NCBI GenBank assembly: GCA_036272325.1
Contig: DATAYY010000089.1
Span: 15,688-79,687 of the forward strand
Length of the DNA: 64,000 nt
Reading direction: 5' to 3'
DNA from: Schlegelella_A sp036272325
GTDB lineage: Bacteria; Pseudomonadota; Gammaproteobacteria; Burkholderiales; Burkholderiaceae_C
Below the pieces are notes generated by a model that worked only from the letters and a program-made list of their open reading frames with translations, was not told the origin of the DNA and ran no database searches. Shown here in pieces: positions 18,948 to 28,015 of this stretch (position 1 is its first letter; each line of letters opens with the position of its first letter). A program made the translations under genes and the position numbers.

Positions 18948-21887
18948 GTGCGCCTGGCGAAGTCGTTGTGTCCGATGCTGTGCTTTCCGTTCCTAGCCGT
19001 CGCCGGCCCCGGCCCGCTCGGCATTTCGTTCGTCGATACCGACGAACTGCATCTGCTCTATGCCGACCCGAGCCTGAACTACCTCGTTCCGCATGCTGCG
19101 CGGACGTTCAGCAACGCGTTCGACTGGCAGCGCCGGATCTTCGGCTGGGAGCCCTCGGAGCGCACGACCGTGTGGCTGCGCGACTTCGCCGACTACGGCA
19201 ACGCCGGCGTCTCGCCGGCACCCGACACCCTGCTGCGGATCGACGTCGCGCCGGCGTCCAACGCGTTCGAGACCAACCCGAGCAACGAGCGGATGTACTC
19301 GACGATGAACCACGAGATGGTGCACGTCGCGACGACCGACATCGCATCGAGCGAGGATCGGCGCTGGCGGGGATTTTTTCTCGGCAAGGTCGCGCCGCAG
19401 CCGGCGCACCCCGAGTCACTGCTCTACAGCTATCTGACGGTGCCGCGCTTCACGGTGCCGCGCTGGTACCTGGAAGGCGGGGCGGTGTTCATGGAGACCT
19501 GGATGGCGGGCGGCCTCGGCCGCGTCCAGGGCGGCTACGACGAGATGGTATTTCGCGCCATGGTGCGCGACGACGCGCACTTCTACGATCCGCTTGGGCT
19601 GGTGTCGCGCGGCACCCGGGTCGATTTCCAGGTCGGTGCCAACGCTTATCTGTACGGCGGGCGCTTTTTCACCTGGCTGGCCTACGCCTACTCGCCGGAG
19701 AAGGTCGTCGCCTGGCTGCGGCGTGACGAGGGGAGCCGACGCCATTACGCCGACCAGTTCGAGCAGGTGTTCGGCATGCCGCTCGATCGGGCATGGCAGG
19801 ACTGGATCGCGTTCGAGCACGAGTTCCAGCGGCGCAACCTCACCGAGGTGCGCAAGTACCCGATCACCCCGCAACGCAACCTCGTGGCGACCGCGATGGG
19901 CTCGGTCTCGCGCGCGTATCTCGACGAGGCGAGCGGTGTCCTCTATGCCGGCGTCCGCTATCCCGGCATCGTCGATCACCTCGCCGCGCTGAACATGCGC
20001 GACGGCAGCGCGCGCACCCTGGCCGAGATCAAGGGGGCGATGCTCTATTCGGTCACCTCGCTGGCGTTCGATCCCGCCCACCGGACCGCATTCCTTACGA
20101 CCGACAACCTGGGCTTTCGCAACCTGATCGCGGTCGATGTCGACAGCGGCCAGCAAACGCTCCTCCTGAAGGAGGCGCGCATCGGCAGCATCGCGTTCAA
20201 TCCCGTCGACCGATCGCTGATGGGGGTGCGCCACGAGTCCGGCCTCGCGACGCTGGTGCGCATCCCGTATCCGTACGATCGTTGGGAGACGGTGCACGAG
20301 TTCGCGTACGGCGTCGTGCCGAGCGAGCTCGACGTCTCGGCCGACGGCCGGCTGCTGTCGGCGTCGATCACCGACGTCGGTGGCGATCAGTTCCTGCGCG
20401 TCTGGACGCTGGCGTCGCTGCTCGCCGGCAACAGCGCCCCGTTGAGCGAGTTCCGCTTCGGCCAGTCGGCGCCCGAGAGCTTCGTCTTCACGAAGGACGG
20501 CCGCTATCTCTACGGCAGCAGCTACTACACGGGAGTCTCGAACATCTTCCGCTACGAAGTCGCGACCGGCGACGTCAAGGCAGTGTCGAACGCCGAGACG
20601 GGCTTCTTCCGGCCGATCCCGATGGCCGACGGTCGCCTGGTCGTCTTCAGCTACACCGGCGCGGGATTCACGCCGGCGATCATCGAGCCGCGACCGCTCG
20701 AGGACCTGAGCGCGATCACGTTCCTCGGCGCCGAGGTGGCCAAGCGCCACCCGGTCGTCACGACCTGGCAGGTGCCGCCGGCCAAGACCGTCGACTACGA
20801 ATCGCAGGTGAAGTCGACCGGTCTCTACCGTCCGCTCGACGAAATGAAGGTGGTGAACGGCTTTCCCGTCCTCGAGGGCTACAAGAACACCGCGGCGGCC
20901 GGCTACCACCTCAACGTCGGCGACCCACTCGGCTTTGCGCATCTCGGCATCACCGCCGCCTACACGCCAGACCAAAACCTGCCCGGCGAGGAGCGCGGCC
21001 ACGTCTACGTCGACGGCCACTACCTCGGCTGGCGCGGCGCCCTGGCCTGGAACCGCTCGAACTTCTACGACCTCTTCGGGCCGACTCGGCGGGGTCGCAA
21101 GGGCTACGCGGCCACGCTCGGCTACGACCAGTTCCTGATCTTCGAGCAGCCGAGGAGACTCGAGCTCAGCTACGACGCCGCCTACTACGACAAGATCGAC
21201 ACGCTGCCGGGAGCGCAGAACATCGCGACGACGTTCGACCGCCTCTTCACCGGCGAGCTCGCCCTGCGCTATAGCGACGTCCGCCGCTCGCTCGGCGCGG
21301 TGGACGACGAGAAGGGCGTCACCTGGGCAGCGGTCGCGACCGGGCATCGGATGGAGAACTCGACGGTGACGCAGCTTCGAGGTGGCTTCGACGCGGGCCT
21401 GCCGCTGCCGCTCGGCCATTCGTCGGTCTGGTCGCGCAGCGCCGGCGGCGTCGCCAACGGCGACCGCAACAATCCGATCCTCAACTACTACTTCGGCGGC
21501 TTCGGCAACAACTTCGTCGACGACGGCGTGGTCAAGCGCTACCGCGAATACGGCTCCATGCCTGGCTTTCAGATCGACGAGATCAGCGGTCGCACCTTCG
21601 TCAAGCAGACGCTCGAATGGAACCTGCCGCCGATCGTGTTCGAGTCGCTGGGCAAGCCGAGCCTTCATCTGCAATCGGCCAGGCCGGCGCTGTTCGCTTC
21701 GGCGTTGTGGACGGATCCGCAGGATTCGGCGCTGCGCAAGACCTTCGGCAGCCTCGGCGGGCAGGTCGACATGCGTCTGTCGGTGCTGTACTGGTACGAC
21801 ATGACCCTGTCGACCGGTGTCGCAGTTGGCTACAGGGGCTCGAGGCGCAGCAGCAGCGAGTGGATGATCTCGCTGAAGATCCTTTGA
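18948..21887 (+). CDS. Exported gluzincin-like peptidase with beta-propeller and barrel-like C-terminus
   Basis: A 979-residue exported protein that I cannot assign to a named family. A signal peptide covers about residues 1-20. Residues 25-310 carry a zinc-peptidase signature: HEMVH at 122-126 and the glutamate of WYLEGGA at 175, the HExxH...E pattern of gluzincins. Residues about 320-640 look like TolB-type propeller blades (LAFDPAHRTAFLTTDN, LDVSADGRLLSASITD, FTKDGRYLYGSSYY). From about 680 the sequence is rich in alternating beta strands (RLELSYDAAYYDKID, LSVLYWYDMTLSTGVAVGY), like an outer-membrane barrel. The GTG start was chosen for the GGAGGAG ribosome site and because it exposes the signal peptide. 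PrsW follows after 10 bp. Confidence 0.75.
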   Translation: MRLAKSLCPMLCFPFLAVAGPGPLGISFVDTDELHLLYADPSLNYLVPHAARTFSNAFDWQRRIFGWEPSERTTVWLRDFADYGNAGVSPAPDTLLRIDVAPASNAFETNPSNERMYSTMNHEMVHVATTDIASSEDRRWRGFFLGKVAPQPAHPESLLYSYLTVPRFTVPRWYLEGGAVFMETWMAGGLGRVQGGYDEMVFRAMVRDDAHFYDPLGLVSRGTRVDFQVGANAYLYGGRFFTWLAYAYSPEKVVAWLRRDEGSRRHYADQFEQVFGMPLDRAWQDWIAFEHEFQRRNLTEVRKYPITPQRNLVATAMGSVSRAYLDEASGVLYAGVRYPGIVDHLAALNMRDGSARTLAEIKGAMLYSVTSLAFDPAHRTAFLTTDNLGFRNLIAVDVDSGQQTLLLKEARIGSIAFNPVDRSLMGVRHESGLATLVRIPYPYDRWETVHEFAYGVVPSELDVSADGRLLSASITDVGGDQFLRVWTLASLLAGNSAPLSEFRFGQSAPESFVFTKDGRYLYGSSYYTGVSNIFRYEVATGDVKAVSNAETGFFRPIPMADGRLVVFSYTGAGFTPAIIEPRPLEDLSAITFLGAEVAKRHPVVTTWQVPPAKTVDYESQVKSTGLYRPLDEMKVVNGFPVLEGYKNTAAAGYHLNVGDPLGFAHLGITAAYTPDQNLPGEERGHVYVDGHYLGWRGALAWNRSNFYDLFGPTRRGRKGYAATLGYDQFLIFEQPRRLELSYDAAYYDKIDTLPGAQNIATTFDRLFTGELALRYSDVRRSLGAVDDEKGVTWAAVATGHRMENSTVTQLRGGFDAGLPLPLGHSSVWSRSAGGVANGDRNNPILNYYFGGFGNNFVDDGVVKRYREYGSMPGFQIDEISGRTFVKQTLEWNLPPIVFESLGKPSLHLQSARPALFASALWTDPQDSALRKTFGSLGGQVDMRLSVLYWYDMTLSTGVAVGYRGSRRSSSEWMISLKIL

Positions 21888-21897
21888 GCGCGCCGAC

Positions 21898-22926
21898 ATG
21901 TTGATCCACCAGCTGCCCGCGGTGCTGGTGGCGCTGCTGCCGGCGCTCATCTTCCTGGCGGCGCTCGTCTGGCTCGACAGCTACAAGCTGCTCGCGCTTT
22001 CTTCCGTCGTCGCGGTGATCGGTGCCGGCGCTGTGATGGCGGCGCTGAGCTACCCGCTCAACGTCGCCCTGCTCGGCCGCTTCGACATCGGCCTCGTCGC
22101 GTTCTCGCGCTACGTCTCGCCGCTTTCCGAAGAGCTTCTCAAGGCGCTGATCGTTCTCGCGCTGGTCCGCATGCACCGGATCGGCTTCCTGGTCGACGCG
22201 GCGATCTACGGCTTTGCCGTCGGCACTGGCTTCGCGCTGGCCGAAAACCTCTACTACCTCCACCGTGCCGCCGAGGCGGGCATGGGCACGTGGATCGTGC
22301 GCGGCTTCGGCACCGCGCTCATGCACGGCGGCGCGACCTCGCTGTTCGCGGTGATGGCGCTGGCCCGCCTCGAGCGCGCGTCGGATGCGAAAGTGACCCA
22401 TTTCGTGCCCGGATTCGTCGTCGCGGTGCTCCTCCATTCCGGATTCAACCACTTGAGCCAGCTGCCGCTGCTCGCGACGCTCGTGACCATGCTGTTCCTG
22501 CCGCCGTTGCAGTGGCTGGTGTTCGAGCGCAGCGAACGGAGCCTGCGTGATTGGCTCGGCCATGGCTTCGACGCCGACGCGCGGCTGCTCGAGCTGATCG
22601 GCTCCGGGAGCTTCGCGGCATCGCCGCCCGGCCGCTACCTTGCCTCGCTCCGGCGCGGCCTTCCCGGCGCGCTGCTCGCCGATGCGCTCTGCTATCTGCG
22701 CCTCTACACCGAGCTGTCACTGCGCGCAAAAGGCATCCTCATGTTGCGCGAGAACGGCCTCGAGTCGCCTCCTCTCGACGCCGAGACGCGAGCGAAGTTC
22801 ACCGAGTTGCGCTACCTCGAGAAGAACATCGGCGCCACCGGATTGCGCGCTTTGCGCCCGGTGCTGAAGCTCCGCCAGCGAGAGCTCTGGCAGCTCTACA
22901 TGCTCGAGGGCGGCGGCCTCGGCTGA
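21898..22926 (+). CDS. prsW: PrsW-family intramembrane metalloprotease
   Basis: A 342-residue polytopic membrane protein. Characteristic motifs are SEELLKALIV (EExxK), GFALAENLYYL, ALMHGGATSLFAV and LHSGFNHLSQL, supplying the Glu and His residues of the PrsW/CAAX-protease fold. At least six hydrophobic segments cover residues 5-210; the last 130 residues are a soluble helical domain. In Bacillus PrsW makes the first cut of the anti-sigma factor RsiW. Its position downstream of an ECF sigma/anti-sigma pair suggests, but does not prove, the same job here. It sits 10 bp after the gluzincin gene. Confidence 0.88.
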   Translation: MLIHQLPAVLVALLPALIFLAALVWLDSYKLLALSSVVAVIGAGAVMAALSYPLNVALLGRFDIGLVAFSRYVSPLSEELLKALIVLALVRMHRIGFLVDAAIYGFAVGTGFALAENLYYLHRAAEAGMGTWIVRGFGTALMHGGATSLFAVMALARLERASDAKVTHFVPGFVVAVLLHSGFNHLSQLPLLATLVTMLFLPPLQWLVFERSERSLRDWLGHGFDADARLLELIGSGSFAASPPGRYLASLRRGLPGALLADALCYLRLYTELSLRAKGILMLRENGLESPPLDAETRAKFTELRYLEKNIGATGLRALRPVLKLRQRELWQLYMLEGGGLG

Positions 22927-22952
22927 TCAGCGCAGTGCACAGCGCATCGGCG

Positions 22953-23474
22953 CTACACGCGCCGGTGGATGGCGACCTTTTCAAGCAGCTGGAACAGCAT
23001 CGTCTGCTCGAGCTCGGTGAGGTGACCGAGCAGCTCCTTTTCCATGCCGTCGGCGATCCGGTCGGCCTTGCGCACGAGCGCGGCGCCGGTGCGCGTCAGC
23101 GCGATGAACTGCTTGCGGCGATCGTCGTCGCTGCGGGTGCGAGTGATCAGCGCGCGCTCCTCGAGCTTGTCGCAGACCAGCGTCAGGCGCGGTGCCGAGA
23201 CTTCGAGTGCGACCGACATCTGCCGCTGCGTCACGCCCGGGTTGGCGGCGACGAGCATGAGGATGGTGAAGTCGATCCGGCGCAGCTGGAATGGCTCGCC
23301 GATGCGCTTCTGGAAGATCCTCAGGCTCGGAATCGCCGCTTGCGCGAGGTTGTAGCCGAGCAGCTTGCGCATCCGGCCGTGATCGAGGTGGCCCGGCAAC
23401 TCAGTGTCGTGACGGGCTCGCTTCGCGACAGCGGCGGCGCGCGTGGTGCTGGGCGTTGGTGCGGACTTGGACAT
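22953..23474 (-). CDS. MarR-family regulator divergent from the hydroxycinnamate genes
   Basis: A 173-residue winged-helix repressor. The recognition region is NPGVTQRQMSVALEVSAPRLTLVCDKLEERALITRTRSDDDRRKQFIALT, with the conserved DDRR wing. A GTG one codon upstream is an alternative start. It is divergent from the crotonase-feruloyl-CoA synthase operon; MarR proteins in this position, such as CouR and FerC, repress hydroxycinnamate genes and respond to the CoA thioester. That assignment rests on context. The 189-bp intergenic space contains the most AT-rich stretch of the region. Confidence 0.9.
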   Translation of the reverse strand: MSKSAPTPSTTRAAAVAKRARHDTELPGHLDHGRMRKLLGYNLAQAAIPSLRIFQKRIGEPFQLRRIDFTILMLVAANPGVTQRQMSVALEVSAPRLTLVCDKLEERALITRTRSDDDRRKQFIALTRTGAALVRKADRIADGMEKELLGHLTELEQTMLFQLLEKVAIHRRV

Positions 23475-23505
23475 CACGAATCCGGGACGGCCGGAGTTCT
23501 CCTCT

Positions 23506-23553
23506 TGCCCAATGTAGTTTCGAGTGTTAACGTTTAAGTTCCGTAATTACCCG
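23506..23553. promoter_or_regulatory. AT-rich divergent promoter/operator between marR and the crotonase gene
   Basis: This 48-bp stretch stands out from the GC-rich surroundings. It contains TTAACGTTTAA (23527-23537), an imperfect palindrome centred on AACGTT, and TAATTA (23543-23548), a plausible -10 box for the rightward genes. It is the natural site for MarR binding, but the exact operator cannot be fixed by eye. Confidence 0.45.
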
Positions 23554-23663
23554 GATGAAGCCGCGAAGTCGGATGCAACTCCGAACCGGTTGCGCCGGGC
23601 CGAGCCGGGCGTCGAAGGGAAGTCCCTAGGCTCTCCGGAAACCGCCTTCACTACGATCGACCG

Positions 23664-24485
23664 ATGACCTCTGCTGACCCGCACGGCGGCGGTACGCTGC
23701 CCCCTCCGTTGGAGTCGCTCGGCCTGTTGCGAATCGAGGCCCGCGGGCCCGTGTTGCACGTTCGCCTGAATCGCCCGGCCAAGCGAAACGCAGTCAGCGA
23801 TGCGCTCGTCGCGCAACTCCACACCGCCTTCGTCAACCTGCCCGAATCGACCCGTGCCATCGTGCTGAGCGGCGAGGGCGACCATTTCTGCGCTGGCCTC
23901 GACCTCGCCGAAGTCAGCGAGCGCAGCGTCGCCGAAGGAATCGTCCACTCCCGGTCTTGGCACGCAGCGTTCCAACAGATTCAATTCGGCCGGGTTCCGG
24001 TCGTCGCGGTGCTGCACGGCGCGGTGGTCGGCGGCGGCCTCGAACTCGCCGCTGCGTGCCATGTCCGCGTTGCCGAAACGAGCGCGTTCTACGGCTTGCC
24101 CGAAGGGCAGCGGGGGCTCTTCGTCGGCGGCGGCGGCTCGGCACGGGTGCCGCGCCTCATCGGCGCCGCACGGATGACCGACATGATGCTCACCGGCCGC
24201 GTCTACGACGCCGACGAAGGGTCGGCGATCGGCATCTCGCACTATGTCGTCGCGCCAGGGCAGGGGCTCGCGAAGGCTTTCGCGCTCGCCGAGCGGATCG
24301 CAGCCAACGCGCCGCTCTCGAATTTCGCCGTCATGCATGCGCTGCCGCGCATTGCCGACATGGCGCAGGACGACGGATTGTTCGTCGAGTCGCTGATGGC
24401 GGCGATCGCCTCGGGCGACGAAGCCGCCAAGCTGCGCGTGCGCGCCTTCCTCGCAGGCAAGGCGGCGAAGGTGAAGAAGGGATGA
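23664..24485 (+). CDS. Crotonase-family enoyl-CoA hydratase/lyase (candidate hydroxycinnamoyl-CoA)
   Basis: A 273-residue crotonase. RLNRPAKRNAVSDALVAQL and GEGDHFCAGLDLAEV form the CoA and oxyanion-hole region; VVGGGLELAAACHVRVAE supplies the second oxyanion loop; YGLPEGQRGLFVGGGGSARVPRLIG keeps a glutamate at the catalytic position. Its stop overlaps the start of feruloyl-CoA synthase, so the likely substrate is feruloyl- or coumaroyl-CoA. It could hydrate and cleave to an aldehyde and acetyl-CoA, or only hydrate in a beta-oxidative route; residues that separate these were not settled here. A TACGAT -10-like box sits right before the start. Confidence 0.85.
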   Translation: MTSADPHGGGTLPPPLESLGLLRIEARGPVLHVRLNRPAKRNAVSDALVAQLHTAFVNLPESTRAIVLSGEGDHFCAGLDLAEVSERSVAEGIVHSRSWHAAFQQIQFGRVPVVAVLHGAVVGGGLELAAACHVRVAETSAFYGLPEGQRGLFVGGGGSARVPRLIGAARMTDMMLTGRVYDADEGSAIGISHYVVAPGQGLAKAFALAERIAANAPLSNFAVMHALPRIADMAQDDGLFVESLMAAIASGDEAAKLRVRAFLAGKAAKVKKG

Positions 24486-26359
24486 GCGAGGCGGCGCCCG
24501 GCCGCGGCGGCGAGCGAGGCCCACGCTATCGGCCGCTGCCGCTCGGCGGCTCGCTCGCGGCGACGCTCACGCGTCGTGCCGATGGCGCGACCCTGGTCGT
24601 CTCGCGCGAAGCGCTCGGCGCCTATCCGCTGCGCATCACCGACCGGCTGCTCGAGCACGCGGCGCGCCATCCCGAGCGCACCCTCGTCGCCAAGCGCGTC
24701 GCCGGCGGCGACTGGCGACGCCTCGGCTATGGCGAGGCGCTCGAGAGCGCGCGAGCGGTCGCGCAAGCGCTGTTGGACCTCGGCCTCTCGGCCGATCGGC
24801 CGGTCGCGATCCTGTCCGACAACGACATCGAGCATCTCGTGCTCGGCCTCGGCGCGATGCTCGCCGGCGTCCCATTCGCGCCGATCTCGCCGGCGTATTC
24901 GCTCGTCTCGCAGGACTACGGGAAGCTGCGCCACATCGTCGGTATGCTGACGCCGGGACTGGTGTTCGCGAGCGATGCGCGCTACGCGAGGGCGATCGCC
25001 GCCGTCATTCCTGCTGGGACGCCGGTCGTCCTCGGCGAAGGCCGCCTCGACGACCGCGCCGTGACCCCCTTCGCCGCGTTGCTCGCGACGGCGCCGACCA
25101 CCGCAGTCGACGCTGCGCATGCTCGCGTCGGTGCCGACACGATCGCCAAGTTCCTGTTCACGTCGGGATCGACCAAGCTGCCGAAAGGCGTGATCAACAC
25201 GCAGCGCATGCTGTGCTCGAACCAGCAGATGATCCGCCAGTGCTTCCCGCACCTCGCCGAGGAGCCGCCGGTGCTGGTCGACTGGCTGCCCTGGAACCAC
25301 ACCTTCGGCGGTAACCACGACGTCGGCATCGTCGTCTACAACGGCGGCACGCTCTACATCGACGAAGGCAAGCCGACGCCGGCGCTGATCGGCGAGACGT
25401 TGCGCAACCTGCGCGAGATCGCGCCGACGATCTATTTCAACGTGCCGAAGGGCTTCGAGGAGATCGCCAACGCGCTCGGGACCGACGCCGGCCTGCGCAC
25501 GACGTTCTTCAGCCGCGTCAGGATGTTCTTCTTCGCCGGCGCCGGCCTCGCGCAGCCGGTCTGGGACAAGCTCGATCGCCTCGCCGAGGAGGAGTGCGGC
25601 GAGCGGATCCGGATGCTGACCGGCCTCGGCATGACCGAGACCGCACCGTTCGCGATCTGCGCCAACGCGCACGAGGTGACGTCGGGCCACATCGGCCTGC
25701 CCGCACCCGGCCTCGAGCTGAAGCTCGTGCCGTGCGGCGACAAAGAGGAGGTCCGCTACCGCGGCCCGAACGTGACGCCGGGCTACTGGCGCGCGCCCGA
25801 GCAGACCGCCGAGCACTTCGACGACGAAGGCTTCTACTGCAGCGGCGACGCGGCCAAGCCGATGGACCCGGCGCACCCCGAGCTCGGCTTCGTCTTCGAC
25901 GGCCGCATCGCCGAGGACTTCAAGCTCTCGACCGGAACCTTCGTCTCGGTCGGGCCGCTGCGCGCCAGGATCATCGCCGCAGGTGACCCACTGGTGCAGG
26001 ATGTCGTCGTCGCCGGCATCAACCGCGACGACATCGGCGTCCTGATCTTTCCGCGCCCCGACGCCTGCCGTGCGTTCGCCGGCGCTGCCGCCGATTCGCC
26101 GCTGGCCGCCGTGCTCGCAGACGCGCGCGTCCACGAGTTCTTCCAGCGCCTGGTCGACGCCCTCTGGACAACCGGCACCGGCAGCGCGACGCGGGTCGCG
26201 CGCGCGCTGGTCCTGGTCGTGCCGCCGTCGATCGACCGCGGCGAGATCACCGACAAGGGCTCGATCAACCAGCGCGCGGTGCTTGGCCAGCGCGCCGCCG
26301 ATGTCGAGCGCCTCTACGCCGCCGGCGACTCCGGCGTCCTGCGACCGCGCCTCGCCTGA
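24482..26359 (+). CDS. fcs: Feruloyl-CoA synthase
   Basis: A 625-residue ANL-superfamily acyl-CoA ligase that activates ferulate, coumarate or related hydroxycinnamates with ATP and CoA. Key motifs: FLFTSGSTKLPKGVINTQRM (phosphate-binding loop), LVDWLPWNHTFGGNHDVGIVVYNGGTLYIDEGKP, which is characteristic of the feruloyl-CoA synthase branch, LTGLGMTETAPFA (adenine site), and YRGPNVTPGYWRAPE. Length matches the Fcs family (about 620). The ATG overlaps the crotonase TGA by four bases. The product would feed the crotonase. Confidence 0.9.
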   Translation: MSEAAPGRGGERGPRYRPLPLGGSLAATLTRRADGATLVVSREALGAYPLRITDRLLEHAARHPERTLVAKRVAGGDWRRLGYGEALESARAVAQALLDLGLSADRPVAILSDNDIEHLVLGLGAMLAGVPFAPISPAYSLVSQDYGKLRHIVGMLTPGLVFASDARYARAIAAVIPAGTPVVLGEGRLDDRAVTPFAALLATAPTTAVDAAHARVGADTIAKFLFTSGSTKLPKGVINTQRMLCSNQQMIRQCFPHLAEEPPVLVDWLPWNHTFGGNHDVGIVVYNGGTLYIDEGKPTPALIGETLRNLREIAPTIYFNVPKGFEEIANALGTDAGLRTTFFSRVRMFFFAGAGLAQPVWDKLDRLAEEECGERIRMLTGLGMTETAPFAICANAHEVTSGHIGLPAPGLELKLVPCGDKEEVRYRGPNVTPGYWRAPEQTAEHFDDEGFYCSGDAAKPMDPAHPELGFVFDGRIAEDFKLSTGTFVSVGPLRARIIAAGDPLVQDVVVAGINRDDIGVLIFPRPDACRAFAGAAADSPLAAVLADARVHEFFQRLVDALWTTGTGSATRVARALVLVVPPSIDRGEITDKGSINQRAVLGQRAADVERLYAAGDSGVLRPRLA

Positions 26360-26367
26360 GCCCGACG

Positions 26368-26787
26368 ATGCCGCGCACTACGTACCACCGCGTCCAGGTC
26401 GAGTTCGGCGATTGCGATCCCGCAGGCATCGTCTTCTACCCGAACTTCCAGCGCTGGATCGACGCCGCCTCGCTCTCGTTCTTCATGCAGTGCGGCGTGC
26501 CACCTTGGCGCGAGCTCGTCAAGACACGCGGTATCGTCGGCACGCCTCTGCTCGAGATCGCGACCCGCTTCGTCACCGCAGCGACGTACGCCGAGGAGCT
26601 CTCGATCGCGACCCACGTCGCCGAGTGGCGCGCCAAGGTCTTCATCCAGCACCACCGCGTGACGCGCGGCGCGACGCTGATCTGCGAAGGGCGCGAGACG
26701 CGCGCCTTCGTCCGCCGCGACGCCGACGACCCCGGTCGCCTGCGCGCGATCCCGATCCCCGACGACATTCGTGCTCTCTGCGAGTGA
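26368..26787 (+). CDS. 4HBT-family acyl-CoA thioesterase
   Basis: A 139-residue hot-dog-fold thioesterase. VEFGDCDPAGIVFYPNFQRWID contains the active-site aspartate of the 4-hydroxybenzoyl-CoA thioesterase family. It starts eight bases after the feruloyl-CoA synthase stop, and so is co-transcribed. A probable task is release of an aromatic acid such as 4-hydroxybenzoate or vanillate from its CoA ester after side-chain shortening, which would favour a beta-oxidative route; it could also serve only to prevent CoA trapping. Confidence 0.88.
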   Translation: MPRTTYHRVQVEFGDCDPAGIVFYPNFQRWIDAASLSFFMQCGVPPWRELVKTRGIVGTPLLEIATRFVTAATYAEELSIATHVAEWRAKVFIQHHRVTRGATLICEGRETRAFVRRDADDPGRLRAIPIPDDIRALCE

Positions 26788-26822
26788 CGCAATCCTTTTG
26801 TACCTCCACAGGAGACAAGCCC

Positions 26823-27974
26823 TTGAAGAACTTCAGACTGCTCGCGCTCGCTGCCACGGCGAGCGTCGGCGTGGCGTTCGCGCCGAGCGCGCTCGCCGAC
26901 CTGACGATCGGCGTCAGCATCTCGCTCACCGGCCCGACCTCGGCGCTCGGCATCCCGACCAAGAATGGGATTGCGCTCTGGCCGAAGGAGATCGCCGGCG
27001 AAAAGCTCAACGTCATCGTCCTCGACGACGCGACCGACCCCACGAAGGGCGTCCAGAACACGCGCAAGTTCATCACCGAGGACCATGCCGACGTCATCGT
27101 CGGCTCGGTGACCACACCGGTCGCGATCGCGATGGCAGACGTCTGCACCGAGGGCAAGACGCCGCAGCTCATGCTCTCGCCTGCGAGCCTGCCGCCCGGC
27201 AAGGACGCCTGGTCGTTTCGCATGCCGCAGTCGACCGCGGTGATGGCGATCCCGATCGTCGAGCACTGGAAGAAGCTCGGCGTCAAGACCTACGGCTTTC
27301 TCGGCTACGCCGACGGTTACGGCGAGGCGTGGCTGAACGACATCAAGCCGCTGGCGGAGAAGGCCGGCATCAAGCTCGTCGACGTCGAGCGCTTCGCCCG
27401 CAGCGACACCGCAGTCACCGGCCAGGCGCTGAAGCTCGTCGCGGCCAACCCCGACGCGATCCTCGTCGTCGCCTCGGGCAGCGGCTCGGCGATGCCGCAC
27501 AGGGGGCTGGTCGAGCGCGGCTACCCGAAGGGCAAGATCTACCAGACCCACGGCGCGGCGACGATGGATCTGATCAGGATCGGCGGCGCCGACGTCGAGG
27601 GCTCGTTCGTCTCCTCGGGGCCCGCGGTCGTCGCCGAGAAGCTGCCGGATTCGAACGCGAGCAAGGCGCTCGGCGTGCAGTTCAAGAGCCAGTTCGAGGC
27701 CGCCTACGGCAAGGGCTCGGCGAACCAGTTCGCCGCCCATGCGTTCGACGTCGTCCTGGTGCTGCAAAAGGCCGTGCCGATCGCGCTCAAGACGGGCAAG
27801 CCGGGAACGGCCGAATTCCGCGCCGCGCTGAAGGACGCGTTCGAGACGATGGGCCGCACCCCCGTCTCGCAGGGCGTGCTGCACTGGACGTCGAGCGATC
27901 ACTTCGGCTATACGCCCGAGACCGGCGTGCTGCTGAAGGTGGTGAACGGCGACTGGCAAGTCGTTCCGCAATGA
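26823..27974 (+). CDS. Liv-type ABC transporter substrate-binding protein
   Basis: A 383-residue periplasmic binding protein (type I fold). The signal peptide MKNFRLLALAATASVGVAF... ends near APSALA-D. The core reads LTIGVSISLTGPTSALGIPTKNG, VNTRKF-like helix, VIVGSVTTPVAIA, and SGSGSAMPHRGLVERGYPKGKIYQTHGAA. TTG is the start, chosen because CAGGAGACAAGCCC precedes it and it gives a clean signal peptide. It opens the transporter part of the operon. Ligands of this family include branched-chain amino acids but also aromatic acids; the ferulate genes upstream suggest a hydroxycinnamate. Confidence 0.88.
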   Translation: MKNFRLLALAATASVGVAFAPSALADLTIGVSISLTGPTSALGIPTKNGIALWPKEIAGEKLNVIVLDDATDPTKGVQNTRKFITEDHADVIVGSVTTPVAIAMADVCTEGKTPQLMLSPASLPPGKDAWSFRMPQSTAVMAIPIVEHWKKLGVKTYGFLGYADGYGEAWLNDIKPLAEKAGIKLVDVERFARSDTAVTGQALKLVAANPDAILVVASGSGSAMPHRGLVERGYPKGKIYQTHGAATMDLIRIGGADVEGSFVSSGPAVVAEKLPDSNASKALGVQFKSQFEAAYGKGSANQFAAHAFDVVLVLQKAVPIALKTGKPGTAEFRAALKDAFETMGRTPVSQGVLHWTSSDHFGYTPETGVLLKVVNGDWQVVPQ

Positions 27975-28015
27975 CGGTCGCGGTCGCCGCAGCGCGCTGA
28001 GATCGAGGCGCCCGG

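Noticed and set aside
18104..19024. 306-codon antisense frame through the repeat array (GHVGG/LLRRQVCG periodic protein)
   Set aside because: Its periodicity is a by-product of the 24-bp repeats on the plus strand; no ribosome site or flanking support.
19416..21950. 844-codon antisense frame opposite the gluzincin gene
   Set aside because: No recognisable motif, composition typical of a shadow frame; the plus frame has signal peptide, ribosome site and zinc motif.
24242..26134. 630-codon antisense frame opposite feruloyl-CoA synthase
   Set aside because: Shadow frame; the plus strand carries all ANL-superfamily motifs.
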